Assembly: GCF_000473895.1 (NCBI RefSeq)
Contig: NZ_ASSJ01000076.1
Location: 124,001 to 188,000, forward strand
Length of the DNA stretch: 64,000 nt
Direction of reading: 5' to 3'
Origin: Rubidibacter lacunae KORDI 51-2
GTDB taxonomy: Bacteria; Cyanobacteriota; Cyanobacteriia; Cyanobacteriales; Rubidibacteraceae
The position numbers and the translations under genes were made by a program. Positions 28,793 to 40,840 of the stretch are shown here, piece after piece; the first letter of the stretch is position 1, and the number at the start of each line of letters is the position of its first letter. The notes beneath the pieces were generated by a model. The model was not told the DNA's origin, did not search any database, and saw only the letters and a list, made by a program, of their open reading frames with translations.

Positions 28793-29945
28793 AAAATTTG
28801 CCGATAACTTTACGATTTCAAACTGTCTAAATTGTGAGCTGTTTATACACTGACTTCATCCTAGCATCGCATGTTTCCCGATCTCGATAGTTTTAGCATT
28901 TGTTTTGTCCGCGAAAAAACACACATCAAGCCAAACGCGCGATCGCGCGAATCGTACTATATTTTGTTCTATTAGTTCTTTTGTTCTTACCTGGGCTCGC
29001 GACTTAAATTCATGCGAAAAATACTATTGGGAGAGGCAGGCAAAGGGCAATACGGTAATCGCCAGGCAGAGGGCTCCTGGCGAGATAGAACACATGAACC
29101 AGTCTGGCGTCGTGCGAGCACCACTGGTTGCTTGCAATAGATCTCTTAAATTTTGGGAGTTGCGTTTGGACGGGTCTCAAACGAGATAGGTCCAGCACGA
29201 TTGGAGAGATTTTGAGAGATTTCTAGTGGGTATAGTCTTAGCAAACAGCCGCGATCTTGCAGGAATGCCAGATGCCTAAAGCGATCCAGATGGCAGGCGA
29301 AAGAATGCTGTCCGGGCTACAAGTTTTGGACAAGAAACAGCCGTGTTGTATGTCCCTGAGCCCGAGCTATTTTCGTGACAGATAGAGGGGCAGAGTAGAT
29401 TCCTCTGTGTCTCTGTTTTTTCAGGGTGTTCGGGCAACACTCGGGTACGTTCCTAGGATTTTACAAGTCATCCAAATTCTATAGGTCTGATACTGGCTGA
29501 GTGACACATCTCATGAAACCCCTGAAATCTCCCAATTAGCTGGCGTGGTTGAAGCACTTGTGTCAGTCACTCAGGGCGTGATGACTGACTCCGCGCTTTC
29601 AATCGGCAACTCGGGTCGTCTAGGCGCATTTATTGCTACCTGCAGCGGTGTTGGCATCGACGGGCTTTCAGGAAGTTGCGACTGCTAGAGCTTAAGTCAA
29701 CAATGCAGCGCGAGAATTACGGTATGTATTGCTCTGCTGCTGGAGTCTGTCAAAGATATCTTGCACGCATTGCCGCGGATGTAGAAATTGAAAACTCAGC
29801 GGTGCTCAACATGCTTATTTCAGCGCTTTGCCTAAATAGTCCGTCCTTGCGTGAGGCTGGGGTTACGGATGGAATCAGCGCTTTGGTTGTTAATGGTCTG
29901 GTTACTGTCTTTCCACCTATTCCCATCGCAGCAGACGAGAAAGCC
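28793..29945. other. long gene-poor region
   Basis: About 1.15 kb without a convincing gene on either strand. The first 200 bases are AT-rich and probably hold the promoter of the FtsL-like/ftsI pair. The rest contains only short open frames with no recognisable product. The following transposase relic suggests this is decayed insertion DNA. Confidence 0.45.
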
Positions 29946-30140
29946 AATCCAAGACAGGCGGCGCTGATGGACAATGCCAGCTTCCATAAAGTGTCAGCAA
30001 TGGTGGAGGCAATCGACAAGTTGGACGCAAGCTGCCGTTCCCGGTTGCCGTAATTGCCGGGCTCGAATAAGCTTGAGAAGTTCTGGGCGAGGTTGAAGCA
30101 ACATCTGCGTCAGCAACTGGACCCGTCGGAGGATTTCTGA
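29946..30140 (+). pseudogene. relic of IS630-type transposase (3' end)
   Basis: One frame encodes LMDNASFHK, a stop at 30051, then NKLEKFWARLKQHLRQ to a stop at 30138. These are the second Asp and the final Glu blocks of IS630/Tc1 DDE transposases (DNASFHK, then IEKFWARLK). The LPPYSPD block that should join them is reduced to RLP, a stop and LPGS. The sequence upstream to 29676 is open in the same frame but not recognisable, so the 5' limit is unknown. No flanking inverted repeats were found. Confidence 0.75.
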
Positions 30141-30335
30141 GAAGACGCGGACCGAGGATTCAGAGAGCCAACCTAACCAACCTTTCAACTGCCAGAAAAA
30201 GAGCGAAAACCTACCTGTTGTCCCAGCTCAAACCAAACACAATCGAACTCCGTTTATGCGACGGATATTTAAAAAAAGGGGCAACTGCCGAGCAGCTGCC
30301 CCAGAGCTTGGGAACACGCTTAACCGAAGCCGGGA

Positions 30336-30686
30336 CTACTGAACGACCAGTTTGACGTTTGCCCCTTGCAGGTTATGTTGCTTGACGTCCGCCAGGGTTT
30401 TGTTGACCGCGTACTTCTGGTTGATCGAGTTGATCAGCTCGGTCTGATTGTGCTTCTTCGCCACGCCCCAGAGGTCGGCGATAAGATCGAAGGTGCCGTC
30501 GCTGTTGCGCGACCAACCTAGATCGTAATCGCCATCTAGGACTGCCACGATATCAGCACGCAAGCGCTGACCGTTGTAACCGCGAACGTCTGCATCGAAC
30601 TGTACCGTCAGACCGAGGTCGCGCAAGGACGACTTAAGAATTACGGCATCGGCAATCTTGGTACGCAGAGTGCTAAAGTGTGACAT
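30336..30686 (-). CDS. ycf35: DUF1257 family protein, Ycf35
   Basis: A 116-residue protein found in cyanobacteria and red-lineage plastids. It starts SHFSTLRTKIADAVILKSSL and contains DYDLGWSRNSDGTFDLIADLWG. Biochemical function is unknown. ATG 30686 has GGAGG eleven bases upstream. It follows ycf46 by 139 bp on the same strand and is probably in its transcript. Confidence 0.93.
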   Translation of the reverse strand: MSHFSTLRTKIADAVILKSSLRDLGLTVQFDADVRGYNGQRLRADIVAVLDGDYDLGWSRNSDGTFDLIADLWGVAKKHNQTELINSINQKYAVNKTLADVKQHNLQGANVKLVVQ

Positions 30687-30825
30687 TGGGGGGTATCCTC
30701 CTGTGTAGAAGAGACGTAAACGACAACGTTTGGGGTTTTTGCCGCTGGCGCACGCGCTGTGCGGCTTTTTTTCTGTCGGCTCTCGACGAACCGACCTTCG
30801 CCCTGCCAAGCAGGGACAAAGCCTG

Positions 30826-32343
30826 TCAGAACTCCAGCCGCTGGTACTCAGCTACTGAAGCAGAAGCCGGTCGAGCTCGCTGCCGCGCCCACTCTCGTAG
30901 CGCTGTCACTTGCTCGGTCATCGTCCGTGACAGCGGCAGCGTTGACTTCATCGCAGCAATGATGTCGAGCTGGGTGAACTCGCGGTGTTGAGCAAAAGCG
31001 TCATACATAGCTGCAACGATCGCCTGTTCGATCTCGGCTCCAGAAAATCCATCCGATGCAGCAGCCAATTGCTCTGGGTTGAAGCGATCGGCATCCGGAC
31101 GCCGCTTGCGCAGGTGGATTTTGAAGATTGCTGCTCGCTCTTCGGTATTGGGTAAATCGACGAAGAAAATTTCGTCAAAGCGACCCTTCCGCAAAAACTC
31201 ACCCGGAAGACGTTCGACGCGGTTTGCCGTCGCCATCACAAAAACGGGTTGCGTTTTCTCTTGCATCCAGGTCAGAAAAGACCCGAATATCCGGCTGGAC
31301 GTCCCACCATCGGAGTCAGCCGAGCCAGCACTTCCAGAGAAAGCTTTGTCAAGTTCGTCAATAAAGAGGATGACTGGGGAGATCGACTCGGCAGTGCGCA
31401 ACGCGTTCCGAAGGTTGGCTTCCGATCGCCCGACCATGGAACCATCGTACACGCGACCCATATCAAGGCGGAGCAGCGGTAATCCCCACAGTCGCGCAGT
31501 TGTTTTGGCAATCATTGATTTGCCGCAGCCGGGAACGCCGAGGATCAGCATGCCTTGGGGTTGGGGTAAGCCATACTCACGAGCACGCTCGGTGAAGGCA
31601 TCGGAGCGCTGTCTCAACCATACTTTCAGCTCGTCCAGACCGCCAACAGCGTCGATGGTCTCGTCGTGTTCGATGTACTCGAGAATCCCATTCCGACGAA
31701 TCAGCTGCTTCTTCTCGGTGTGAATGATATCAACTTCCGCTTCGGTAAACTGGGCGGATTTGACGTAAGCTTTGCGGAAAACTTTCTCGGCTTCATCGCG
31801 CGTCAAGCCCAGGGCAGCTTTCAGTAGCTTTTCTCGCACATCAGTGGTCACGCGACGATTGGTTTTGTCGATTTGCTCTTGCAGGACGTCGTCGAGCTCG
31901 CTGAGGGAGGGCAGCGGGAAGTCGAGGACGACCACTTCCTTCTCGAGCTCGATAGGAACCTTCTGTACAGGCGACATCATTACTAGCACCTTATCCGTAC
32001 CCTTGAAACTGGCGACCGCATCGCGCAACCATCGCGTCACAGCTGCTGAATCGACAAACGGGTGCAAGTCTTTAAAAATGTAGATGCCGGGATCGCGCTG
32101 GCGTAGGGACCATTCAATAGCTGCTTCAGGCGAGAGCGTGTTGTGTTGAGTGCTGGTACGAGGTTGACCGTGCTCGACTAGCCCACTGGTTACCGTCCAC
32201 ACGTAAACCCGGCGCTGAGACGACGAAGACAGTCGCAAATCGGCGAGAGCGGCGATCGCCTGCTCGGCACGCTCCTCTTCAGAGGTGACAAGATAGATCA
32301 AAGGGTATTGAGCTTTGAAAAGTAGGCTAAGCTCTTCTTTCAT
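30826..32343 (-). CDS. ycf46: AAA+ ATPase Ycf46
   Basis: A 505-residue AAA protein conserved in cyanobacteria and some plastids. The N-terminal domain (about 1-235) starts ELSLLFKAQYPLIYLVT. The AAA domain has Walker A GVPGCGKS (K275), Walker B ILFIDELDKA, and an arginine-finger region around GEFLRKGRFDEI. Ycf46 has been linked to stress responses and inorganic carbon use in Synechocystis; the molecular job is unsettled. It follows the RHH/CPxC gene by 112 bp. Confidence 0.95.
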   Translation of the reverse strand: MKEELSLLFKAQYPLIYLVTSEEERAEQAIAALADLRLSSSSQRRVYVWTVTSGLVEHGQPRTSTQHNTLSPEAAIEWSLRQRDPGIYIFKDLHPFVDSAAVTRWLRDAVASFKGTDKVLVMMSPVQKVPIELEKEVVVLDFPLPSLSELDDVLQEQIDKTNRRVTTDVREKLLKAALGLTRDEAEKVFRKAYVKSAQFTEAEVDIIHTEKKQLIRRNGILEYIEHDETIDAVGGLDELKVWLRQRSDAFTERAREYGLPQPQGMLILGVPGCGKSMIAKTTARLWGLPLLRLDMGRVYDGSMVGRSEANLRNALRTAESISPVILFIDELDKAFSGSAGSADSDGGTSSRIFGSFLTWMQEKTQPVFVMATANRVERLPGEFLRKGRFDEIFFVDLPNTEERAAIFKIHLRKRRPDADRFNPEQLAAASDGFSGAEIEQAIVAAMYDAFAQHREFTQLDIIAAMKSTLPLSRTMTEQVTALREWARQRARPASASVAEYQRLEF

Positions 32344-32455
32344 AGCTTCAAACAGTTAATCTCCTGTGTTCCAGGCGCAGACAGCGCCGAATCTAGTTGT
32401 CCGATACCACCCAGAATTGGTTTTTTACCCGACGCCTCCAGCGACCGAAAGAGTG

Positions 32456-32860
32456 CTAGCAGGGAACGAGTTCGCCTTCGCCCGGCGAATCCGAGTGCGA
32501 TACAAAGTCTTCACAAATTTCCTCAACAGCTAGCTCCTCGATCTCCTCAGCCGTAAGCTCATCGGTGACAATCGTCGGATGGCGACCGAGGGTCAAAATC
32601 CCGTTCTCGCGAAAAACCAGCGAACTCGCGCACTCGGGACAGTTATAAACCCGGTGCGTATTGCAACTGGCTGCCTCCAGACTCTCGACGGCTTCGGGAT
32701 GTTGAAGATAAAAACCCAAAGCTCGCTCCGCTAGTGCAGACATCGATTCGGCTTCAACAGCAGCTCGGATCTTCAGCTGGCGATGCAACCCCGGCGGCAC
32801 ATACAGCGTGAGCTTTTGCTTTTCTTTTGGCTTGTCTTTGCTAATTAACTGGTCCGGCAT
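32456..32860 (-). CDS. ribbon-helix-helix-like protein with CPxC motif
   Basis: A 134-residue protein. A basic N terminus precedes a ribbon-helix-helix-like stretch (KLTLYVPPGLHRQLKIRAAV, then SMSALAERALGFYLQHPE, about 15-55). The middle has CNTHRVYNCPECASS (a CPEC pair with a nearby cysteine, possibly metal-binding), and the C terminus is very acidic (TAEEIEELAVEEICEDF). ATG 32860 is preferred; upstream residues are not conserved. It lies just before ycf46 and may be the third member of the stress operon known around ycf46 in Synechocystis. Confidence 0.7.
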   Translation of the reverse strand: MPDQLISKDKPKEKQKLTLYVPPGLHRQLKIRAAVEAESMSALAERALGFYLQHPEAVESLEAASCNTHRVYNCPECASSLVFRENGILTLGRHPTIVTDELTAEEIEELAVEEICEDFVSHSDSPGEGELVPC

Positions 32861-33027
32861 GTCACTTACAGGTACTACCCGGGTATACCCTGCCACGCTA
32901 GAGGCTACAAACGTAAACGTCAAGCCGACTTACCACCTTGACGGCAGTTCTGTCATGAATATTTACAATTCGAGTTTGCCTTTGGCGAGCAGTGTATGGT
33001 TACGGCGAGAGGGGTGAGTCCTCGCGC

Positions 33028-33417
33028 TCAGGCGATCGCGGCGATGCACTCGATCTCGATGCGAGCATCTTTGGGGAGGCGGGAGACTTCGACGCAAGCG
33101 CGGGCGGGGGCGATCGCGGGGTCAAAATAGGTGCTGTAGATTTCGTTAACTGCGGCGAAGTCGTTCAAGTCAACAAGATAAATCGTGGTTTTGACCGCGT
33201 TCGACCAGTCAGTGCCAGCGGCTGCGAGAACGGCAGCCAAGTTAGCCATCACCTGCTGGGTTTGAACGACAATGTCATCCGCGCCGACGAGCTGGCTAGT
33301 GGTAGGGTCGAGAGCAATTTGGCCGGAAACGAAGACGAGCTGCCCATCAGTGCTGACGGCTTGGTTGTAAGGTCCGACCGGAGCAGGAGCGCGATGGGTC
33401 TGGATTGCTTGATTCAT
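33028..33417 (-). CDS. ridA: RidA/YjgF/UK114 family enamine deaminase
   Basis: A 129-residue RidA protein, which hydrolyses reactive 2-aminoacrylate and related imines. It has APVGPYNQAV, FVSGQIALDP, and the C-terminal RACVEVSRLPKDARIEIECIA with the conserved arginine and glutamate. ATG 33417 fits the family. It is upstream of the RHH/CPxC gene on the same strand (167-bp gap). Confidence 0.95.
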   Translation of the reverse strand: MNQAIQTHRAPAPVGPYNQAVSTDGQLVFVSGQIALDPTTSQLVGADDIVVQTQQVMANLAAVLAAAGTDWSNAVKTTIYLVDLNDFAAVNEIYSTYFDPAIAPARACVEVSRLPKDARIEIECIAAIA

Positions 33418-35753
<2,336 letters not shown>

Positions 35754-35832
35754 AGCTAATTCCAGCAGCGGGATGCGCTGCAGCAGAGCGCGAGCTCTGA
35801 CCGCCTCAGTAAACCTTTCAATCCCGAGATCC

Positions 35833-38397
35833 ATGCTAGATACGCCTCCGCAATCCGACACTCCGCAGTTCGAGGCTTCGCAGTCCGACATTTGCTGTAT
35901 CGAAGACGATCGTACCGGGTTGAGCCTCGAGACCCTCGTACGGGGCTTTGCCGACAACCTGTTCTACGTGCAGGGTAAATATCCGGGGAATGCGACCCTC
36001 AACGACTACTACATGGCGTTGGCGTATACCGTGCGCGATCGCTTGTTGCAGCGCTGGCTGAATACTATCCAGAGTCACCTGCGCGAAGACGTGCGCGTGG
36101 TGTGCTATATGTCAGCGGAATATTTACTGGGTCCGCACCTTGCGAACAACTTACTCAATCTCGGACTGGAGGAGCAAATTCGCCGGGCGGTAGAAGCCAC
36201 CGGTTTGTCGCTCGATGACTTGATCGCTCAGGAAGAAGAACCCGGACTCGGGAACGGCGGCTTGGGTCGTCTTGCAGCGTGCTACATGGATTCCCTTTCG
36301 ACGCTGGAGATTCCTGCGGTCGGCTACGGTATCCGCTACGAATTTGGCATCTTCGACCAGGCAATCCGCAACGGCTGGCAGGTGGAAATCACCGATAAGT
36401 GGCTGCAGCTTGGCAATCCCTGGGAAATCGCGCGTCCGGAGGAAGCCGTTGAGGTTAAGCTCGGCGGATACACCGAGGTTTATCACAACAGTCAGGGGGC
36501 CTACCGCGTTCACTGGCATCCCGGGCGCACAATTAAAGGCGTGCCCTACGATACGCCGATCCCAGGTTATCGCGTCAACACGGCCAACACGCTGCGTCTC
36601 TGGAAAGCCGAAGCGCCCCAAGACTTCGACTTCCAAGCCTTCAACACTGGCGATTATTACGGCGCGGTCAAGCAAAAGATCCTTTCCGAGAACATCACCA
36701 AGGTGCTCTATCCCAACGACGAGCAGATTGAAGGCAAAGAACTGCGCTTGGCTCAGCAGTACTTCTTTGTATCGTGCTCGCTCCAGGACATGATTCGCAT
36801 GCACCTGAATGCAGGTGGCAGCCTGGAAACGTTCCACCAGAAGTACACCGCACAGCTGAATGACACGCACCCTGCCGTGGCAGTTGCCGAACTCATGCGC
36901 TTGTTAGTGGATGTGCATCACTTCCAGTGGGATAAGGCGTGGGATATCACTCGTAAGACGTTTGCGTACACCAACCACACCTTGTTACCAGAAGCGCTGG
37001 AGAAGTGGCCGCTGGAACTCTTCGGACGTTTGCTGCCGCGGCACTTGGAGATCGTCTACGAGATCAACAACCGCTTCTTGGATCGCGTCCGCGTTAAGTA
37101 CCTTGGCGACGAAGGACATTTGGCGCACCTGTCGTTGATCGACGAGCAGGGCGAGCGCTACGTGCGGATGGCGCACTTGGCTTGTGTTGGCAGCTACGCG
37201 ATCAATGGCGTAGCTGCTCTGCATACCGAGCTGCTCAAGCAGGACGTCCTGCACGATTTCAACGAGCTTTATCCGGGCAAGATTCAGAACAAGACTAACG
37301 GCGTAACGCCTCGCCGCTGGTTAGCTCTGTGCAATCCGCGGCTGACGGATCTGCTGCGCGAGACTATTGGCGAGGATTGGCTCGTTCACCTCGACCAACT
37401 CCGCAAGCTCGAGTTTTTTGTCGACGATGCGGGCTTCCGGGAGCGCTGGCGCGGCGTGAAGCAGGCAAACAAGCAAGCGCTATCGGCTTACGTGCGCGAG
37501 CATCTGAACATCGATATCGATCCGAACTCGCTGTTCGACGTGCAGATCAAGCGCATCCACGAGTACAAGCGCCAGCATCTGAACGCGCTGCATATCGTCA
37601 GTCTCTATGCTCAGATCAAACTCGACCCGAATGCCGACATCGTTCCACGCACGTTCGTGTTTGCGGGTAAGGCAGCGCCGGGCTACTTCATGGCCAAGCG
37701 CATTATCAAATTGATTACCTCGATCGCCGATATAGTCAATAACGACCCGGATGTAGGCGAGCGCTTGCGAGTAGTCTTCGTACCGGACTACAACGTTACG
37801 AACAGCCAGCGCTTGTATCCGGCGGCAAATCTGTCAGAGCAGATTTCGACGGCAGGCAAGGAGGCGTCGGGGACGGGCAACATGAAGTTTGCCCTCAGCG
37901 GCGCGCTGACAATCGGGACGCTCGATGGCGCAAACGTTGAGATTCGCGAGGAAGTGGGAGCAGAGAACTTTTTCCTGTTTGGGCTGACGGCTCCGGAAGT
38001 CAAGCAGCTCAAGCAGCAAGGTTACCGCCCCCGCGATTATTACAAATCCAATCCGCTGTTGAAAGAGACGATCGACTTGATTGCCTCGGGATACTTTTCC
38101 CACGGCGATCGCGAACTGTTTGTGCCCTTGCTGGATTCGCTGCTGAAGTACGATCCGTTCTTGGTGCTGGCGGACTTCCAAGCTTACGTAGACGCTCAGA
38201 AGCGCGTGAGCGCGGCGTATTGCGATACAGAGAACTGGACGCGGATGTCGATTTTGAACTCGGCACGGATGGGCAAGTTCTCTTCCGATCGCGCTATTCG
38301 CGAATATGCTCGCGATATCTGGAAGGTTCAGCCGTTGCCCATCGAACTTGAAGGTAGTGTGGAGTTTTTCGAATCCTCTACTAACCGGCACAACTGA
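35833..38397 (+). CDS. glgP: glycogen phosphorylase
   Basis: An 854-residue GT35 enzyme releasing glucose 1-phosphate from glycogen. Clear blocks are GNGGLGRLAACYMDSLST, the KRIHEYKRQ segment, and the PLP lysine in GTGNMKFALSG (K685). Length and order are normal. ATG 35833 is preferred over one 60 bases upstream, since the first added residues are not conserved. The product feeds the phosphoglucomutase encoded upstream. Confidence 0.97.
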   Translation: MLDTPPQSDTPQFEASQSDICCIEDDRTGLSLETLVRGFADNLFYVQGKYPGNATLNDYYMALAYTVRDRLLQRWLNTIQSHLREDVRVVCYMSAEYLLGPHLANNLLNLGLEEQIRRAVEATGLSLDDLIAQEEEPGLGNGGLGRLAACYMDSLSTLEIPAVGYGIRYEFGIFDQAIRNGWQVEITDKWLQLGNPWEIARPEEAVEVKLGGYTEVYHNSQGAYRVHWHPGRTIKGVPYDTPIPGYRVNTANTLRLWKAEAPQDFDFQAFNTGDYYGAVKQKILSENITKVLYPNDEQIEGKELRLAQQYFFVSCSLQDMIRMHLNAGGSLETFHQKYTAQLNDTHPAVAVAELMRLLVDVHHFQWDKAWDITRKTFAYTNHTLLPEALEKWPLELFGRLLPRHLEIVYEINNRFLDRVRVKYLGDEGHLAHLSLIDEQGERYVRMAHLACVGSYAINGVAALHTELLKQDVLHDFNELYPGKIQNKTNGVTPRRWLALCNPRLTDLLRETIGEDWLVHLDQLRKLEFFVDDAGFRERWRGVKQANKQALSAYVREHLNIDIDPNSLFDVQIKRIHEYKRQHLNALHIVSLYAQIKLDPNADIVPRTFVFAGKAAPGYFMAKRIIKLITSIADIVNNDPDVGERLRVVFVPDYNVTNSQRLYPAANLSEQISTAGKEASGTGNMKFALSGALTIGTLDGANVEIREEVGAENFFLFGLTAPEVKQLKQQGYRPRDYYKSNPLLKETIDLIASGYFSHGDRELFVPLLDSLLKYDPFLVLADFQAYVDAQKRVSAAYCDTENWTRMSILNSARMGKFSSDRAIREYARDIWKVQPLPIELEGSVEFFESSTNRHN

Positions 38398-38525
38398 CTC
38401 GATGCATCCGGCACGAACGGCGCAGGATGCCTAGATTGTGCCTGACTTTACTGAAGTGTGGGGCGAGGAGCGCAATCGGTCCCCAAGGGACGCGTCCCAT
38501 CGGTTCGAGCTCTCCGTTGTCGAGA

Positions 38526-38563
38526 GCGCTGGCTTCTTAAAGCTCATTCAAACAAGCCAGCGC
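38526..38563. repeat. 10-bp inverted repeat
   Basis: GCGCTGGCTT and AAGCCAGCGC pair perfectly around an 18-base spacer, about 130 bp after glgP. It might be a terminator or part of decayed mobile DNA. No T run follows. Confidence 0.6.
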
Positions 38564-38616
38564 CTCGCGCTCCCGAAAAACTGAGGATGTTACTAATCCC
38601 ACTGCAGTGACTACGA

Positions 38617-38702
38617 GCAGAAAATAGCTGAAACGACCGATCTTCGCTCGATCGGGCTCGGACATCTTTACCAAAACAGAGGAAGTTCGGAGCAGCTTTT
38701 TA
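38617..38702. repeat. dispersed repeat, copy A
   Basis: Aligns without gaps to 55908-55993, about 73% identical over 86 bp by eye (shared blocks include AATAGCTGAAA, GATCTTCG, GGCTC and AAAACA). On the minus strand both copies read MSEP, then KI, then FSY in the same frame, so the repeat may be a fragment of a decayed protein-coding element. Confidence 0.6.
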
Positions 38703-39019
38703 TTGAAGCAACTAACGTGAAATACCATAGGGAATCGTGATGGAATGTGCTGAGTGCCAGAAACCTAGCTGGTTCTGGATTTCAACTGCTGCAGGATAGC
38801 AGCTTCCCGCACCCGAGAGCGGTTACTCTCTTTGAGAGGCATCCACTTCCCCATTACCGCAGCTCAGCGCTCCTGACAAACCTCAGCCACTTGTTTTTAA
38901 CTGTTGCTTGAGGCCTGACGCAAGCGATCGGCACACCCGTCAGACACGACACCTGTCTCCTGCGAGTATTCTGTCTCAGTCGCAGGGCGCACGGCAGCTA
39001 ACTTGGGTTCGGGATGGCA

Positions 39020-39583
39020 TCAATTGGCTGCAGCCAGCCGTACGCCGGTGTTCCCAACCCGTGCGGCCAGTTGTCCGATACTGAGACCCGATCGCGGCTC
39101 GATCCAGTCGGCGGCGATCTCGGCAAGAGGAACGAGAACGAAAGCACGTTCGCCTAAGTGCGGATGGGGAATCTGGAGTCGCGGTAGGTCCACTACGCGA
39201 TCGCCGTACAGCAATACGTCGAGGTCGAGGGTGCGCGGTCCCCAGCGTTCTCGACGTTCGCGCCCGTAGCCTGCCTCGATTGCCTGTAATGCAGCCAGCA
39301 ACTCAACGGGCAGTAGCGAAACGGTTAGGAGCGCGCAGCCGTTAAGATACTCTGGCTGCGGCGGTCCAACTGGAGCAGTGCGATACCACCGCGATTTTGT
39401 CTCGACCCGGATGCCGTCCGTGGCGTTGAGGTCCGCCAGTGCTGAGGTTAAGGTAGCTTCCACATTACCGAGGTTGCCACCGAGCGCGATCGCGCAGCGC
39501 TCGTCGTGGTCATTCGGGTTGTCGGGCTGTCCCGGATGCTGCATCTTGCTGGCGCAAATCTCAACTGATTGGTCTCCAACCAT
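39020..39583 (-). CDS. folK: hydroxymethyldihydropterin pyrophosphokinase
   Basis: A 187-residue HPPK of folate synthesis, transferring pyrophosphate from ATP to 6-hydroxymethyl-7,8-dihydropterin. It has IALGGNLGN, SRWYRTAPVGPPQPEYLNG, GPRTLDLDVLLYG and the signature IPHPHLGERAFVLVPLAEI. ATG 39583 has GGAGG 11 bases upstream; ATG 39544 is nearer to the conserved domain and is the alternative. It is divergent from the cysteine desulfurase gene (68 bp). Confidence 0.95.
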   Translation of the reverse strand: MVGDQSVEICASKMQHPGQPDNPNDHDERCAIALGGNLGNVEATLTSALADLNATDGIRVETKSRWYRTAPVGPPQPEYLNGCALLTVSLLPVELLAALQAIEAGYGRERRERWGPRTLDLDVLLYGDRVVDLPRLQIPHPHLGERAFVLVPLAEIAADWIEPRSGLSIGQLAARVGNTGVRLAAAN

Positions 39584-39651
39584 AGCGCGGCGAACCTCCG
39601 AGTGGCGCTACGCTAGAGACGGATCGATGCCTTGAGAATTCAGTCGCCGGT

Positions 39652-40815
39652 ATGGCCGCTCCCCGACCGATTTACCTCGACTACCACGCCACAACGCCGG
39701 TCGATCGGCGCGTGGTAGAGGCGATGCTACCTTACTTTACCGAGCACTTCGGCAATCCCTCATCAACGGGACACATTTACGGCTGGGAAGCCGAAGCAGC
39801 CGTTGCGCAAGCACGCGATCGCGTCGCCGCGGCAATCGGCGCGCGATCTGAGGAGATTGTCTTTACAAGCGGCGCGACGGAAGCAAACAACCTGGCAATC
39901 AAGGGCGTGGCGGAAGCGTATCTCGATCGCGGCCGCCACATCGTCACGGTACAAACCGAGCACAGTGCCGTCCTCGCACCCTGTCGCTATTTAGAGCGGC
40001 TCGGATTCGAGGTAACGTATCTGCCGGTGCAAGCGGATGGCTTGCTGGGGCTAGCGAACCTAGAAGCAGTGCTGCGGTCGAACACGGTGTTGGTGTCGGT
40101 CATGGCGGCAAATAATGAAATCGGCGTGCTGCACCCGCTGGCGGATATCGGCGCGCTCTGTCGCGATCGCGGTATCCTTTTCCACACCGACGCGGCCCAG
40201 GCAATTGCCAAGATCCCGCTCGATGTGGAGGCAATGTCAGTCGATCTGCTGTCGCTGACGGCGCACAAGCTTTACGGTCCCAAAGGGATTGGCGCACTCT
40301 ACGTTCGGCGGCAAGTGCGGGTGGCGGCGCAACTGCACGGCGGCGGGCAGGAAAGCGATCGCCGTTCGGGAACGCTATTCGTACCGCAGATTGTCGGGCT
40401 GGGGACGGCAATCGCACTGGGACTGGATGAAATGGAGTGTGAAGGACGGCGGCAGCTGGCACTGCGCGATCGCCTGTGGCAGCACCTGCAGGTAGCGGGC
40501 GATGTGACACTCAACGGACATCCGACGCAACGGCTACCGGGCAACCTCAACGTCAGTTTTGCGGGGGTAGATGGTGCGGCGTTGCTGCTGGGTTTGCGAC
40601 CGACGGTGGCAGTATCGTCTGGCTCAGCCTGTGCGTCGGAATCGCAACAGGTCTCGCACGTGTTGCGAGCCTTGGGGCGTTCGCCGGAGTTGGCGCGGGC
40701 GACGCTGCGCTTCGGCATCGGCCGGTTCGTGACGAAAGAGGAGATCGAACGGGCGGCTGCGGCAACGATTGATGTAGTGCAAAACCTGCGATCGCCGAGC
40801 GTTGCTGTAAGATAA
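39652..40815 (+). CDS. cysteine desulfurase (IscS/NifS family)
   Basis: A 387-residue PLP enzyme that takes sulfur from cysteine for Fe-S clusters and thiolation. It shows YLDYHATTPVD, HTDAAQA, the PLP lysine in TAHKLYGPKG (K206) and the active cysteine in SSGSACASES (C327). The last region matches group I enzymes. It starts a rightward run with the DUF3153 gene 25 bp downstream. Which paralogue it is cannot be told from sequence. Confidence 0.95.
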   Translation: MAAPRPIYLDYHATTPVDRRVVEAMLPYFTEHFGNPSSTGHIYGWEAEAAVAQARDRVAAAIGARSEEIVFTSGATEANNLAIKGVAEAYLDRGRHIVTVQTEHSAVLAPCRYLERLGFEVTYLPVQADGLLGLANLEAVLRSNTVLVSVMAANNEIGVLHPLADIGALCRDRGILFHTDAAQAIAKIPLDVEAMSVDLLSLTAHKLYGPKGIGALYVRRQVRVAAQLHGGGQESDRRSGTLFVPQIVGLGTAIALGLDEMECEGRRQLALRDRLWQHLQVAGDVTLNGHPTQRLPGNLNVSFAGVDGAALLLGLRPTVAVSSGSACASESQQVSHVLRALGRSPELARATLRFGIGRFVTKEEIERAAAATIDVVQNLRSPSVAVR

Positions 40816-40840
40816 GCGCGTCGAGGCGGGAAAGCAAGAC

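Larger units (their letters stand above)
38398..39019. other. gene-poor region with inverted repeats and a dispersed repeat
   Basis: No firm gene. It holds a weak hairpin at 38404-38430 (GCATCC/GGATGC), a perfect 10-bp inverted repeat at 38526-38563, and the first copy of an 86-bp repeat (38617-38702). A 63-codon minus-strand frame (38537-38728) covers that repeat; its product is unrecognised. Confidence 0.5.

Noticed and set aside
31079-31723. 214-codon frame antisense to ycf46
   Set aside because: Low-complexity Ser/Arg product; the minus strand holds complete Walker motifs.
36151-36870. 239-codon frame antisense to glgP
   Set aside because: Shadow of a conserved enzyme gene, with no recognisable domain.
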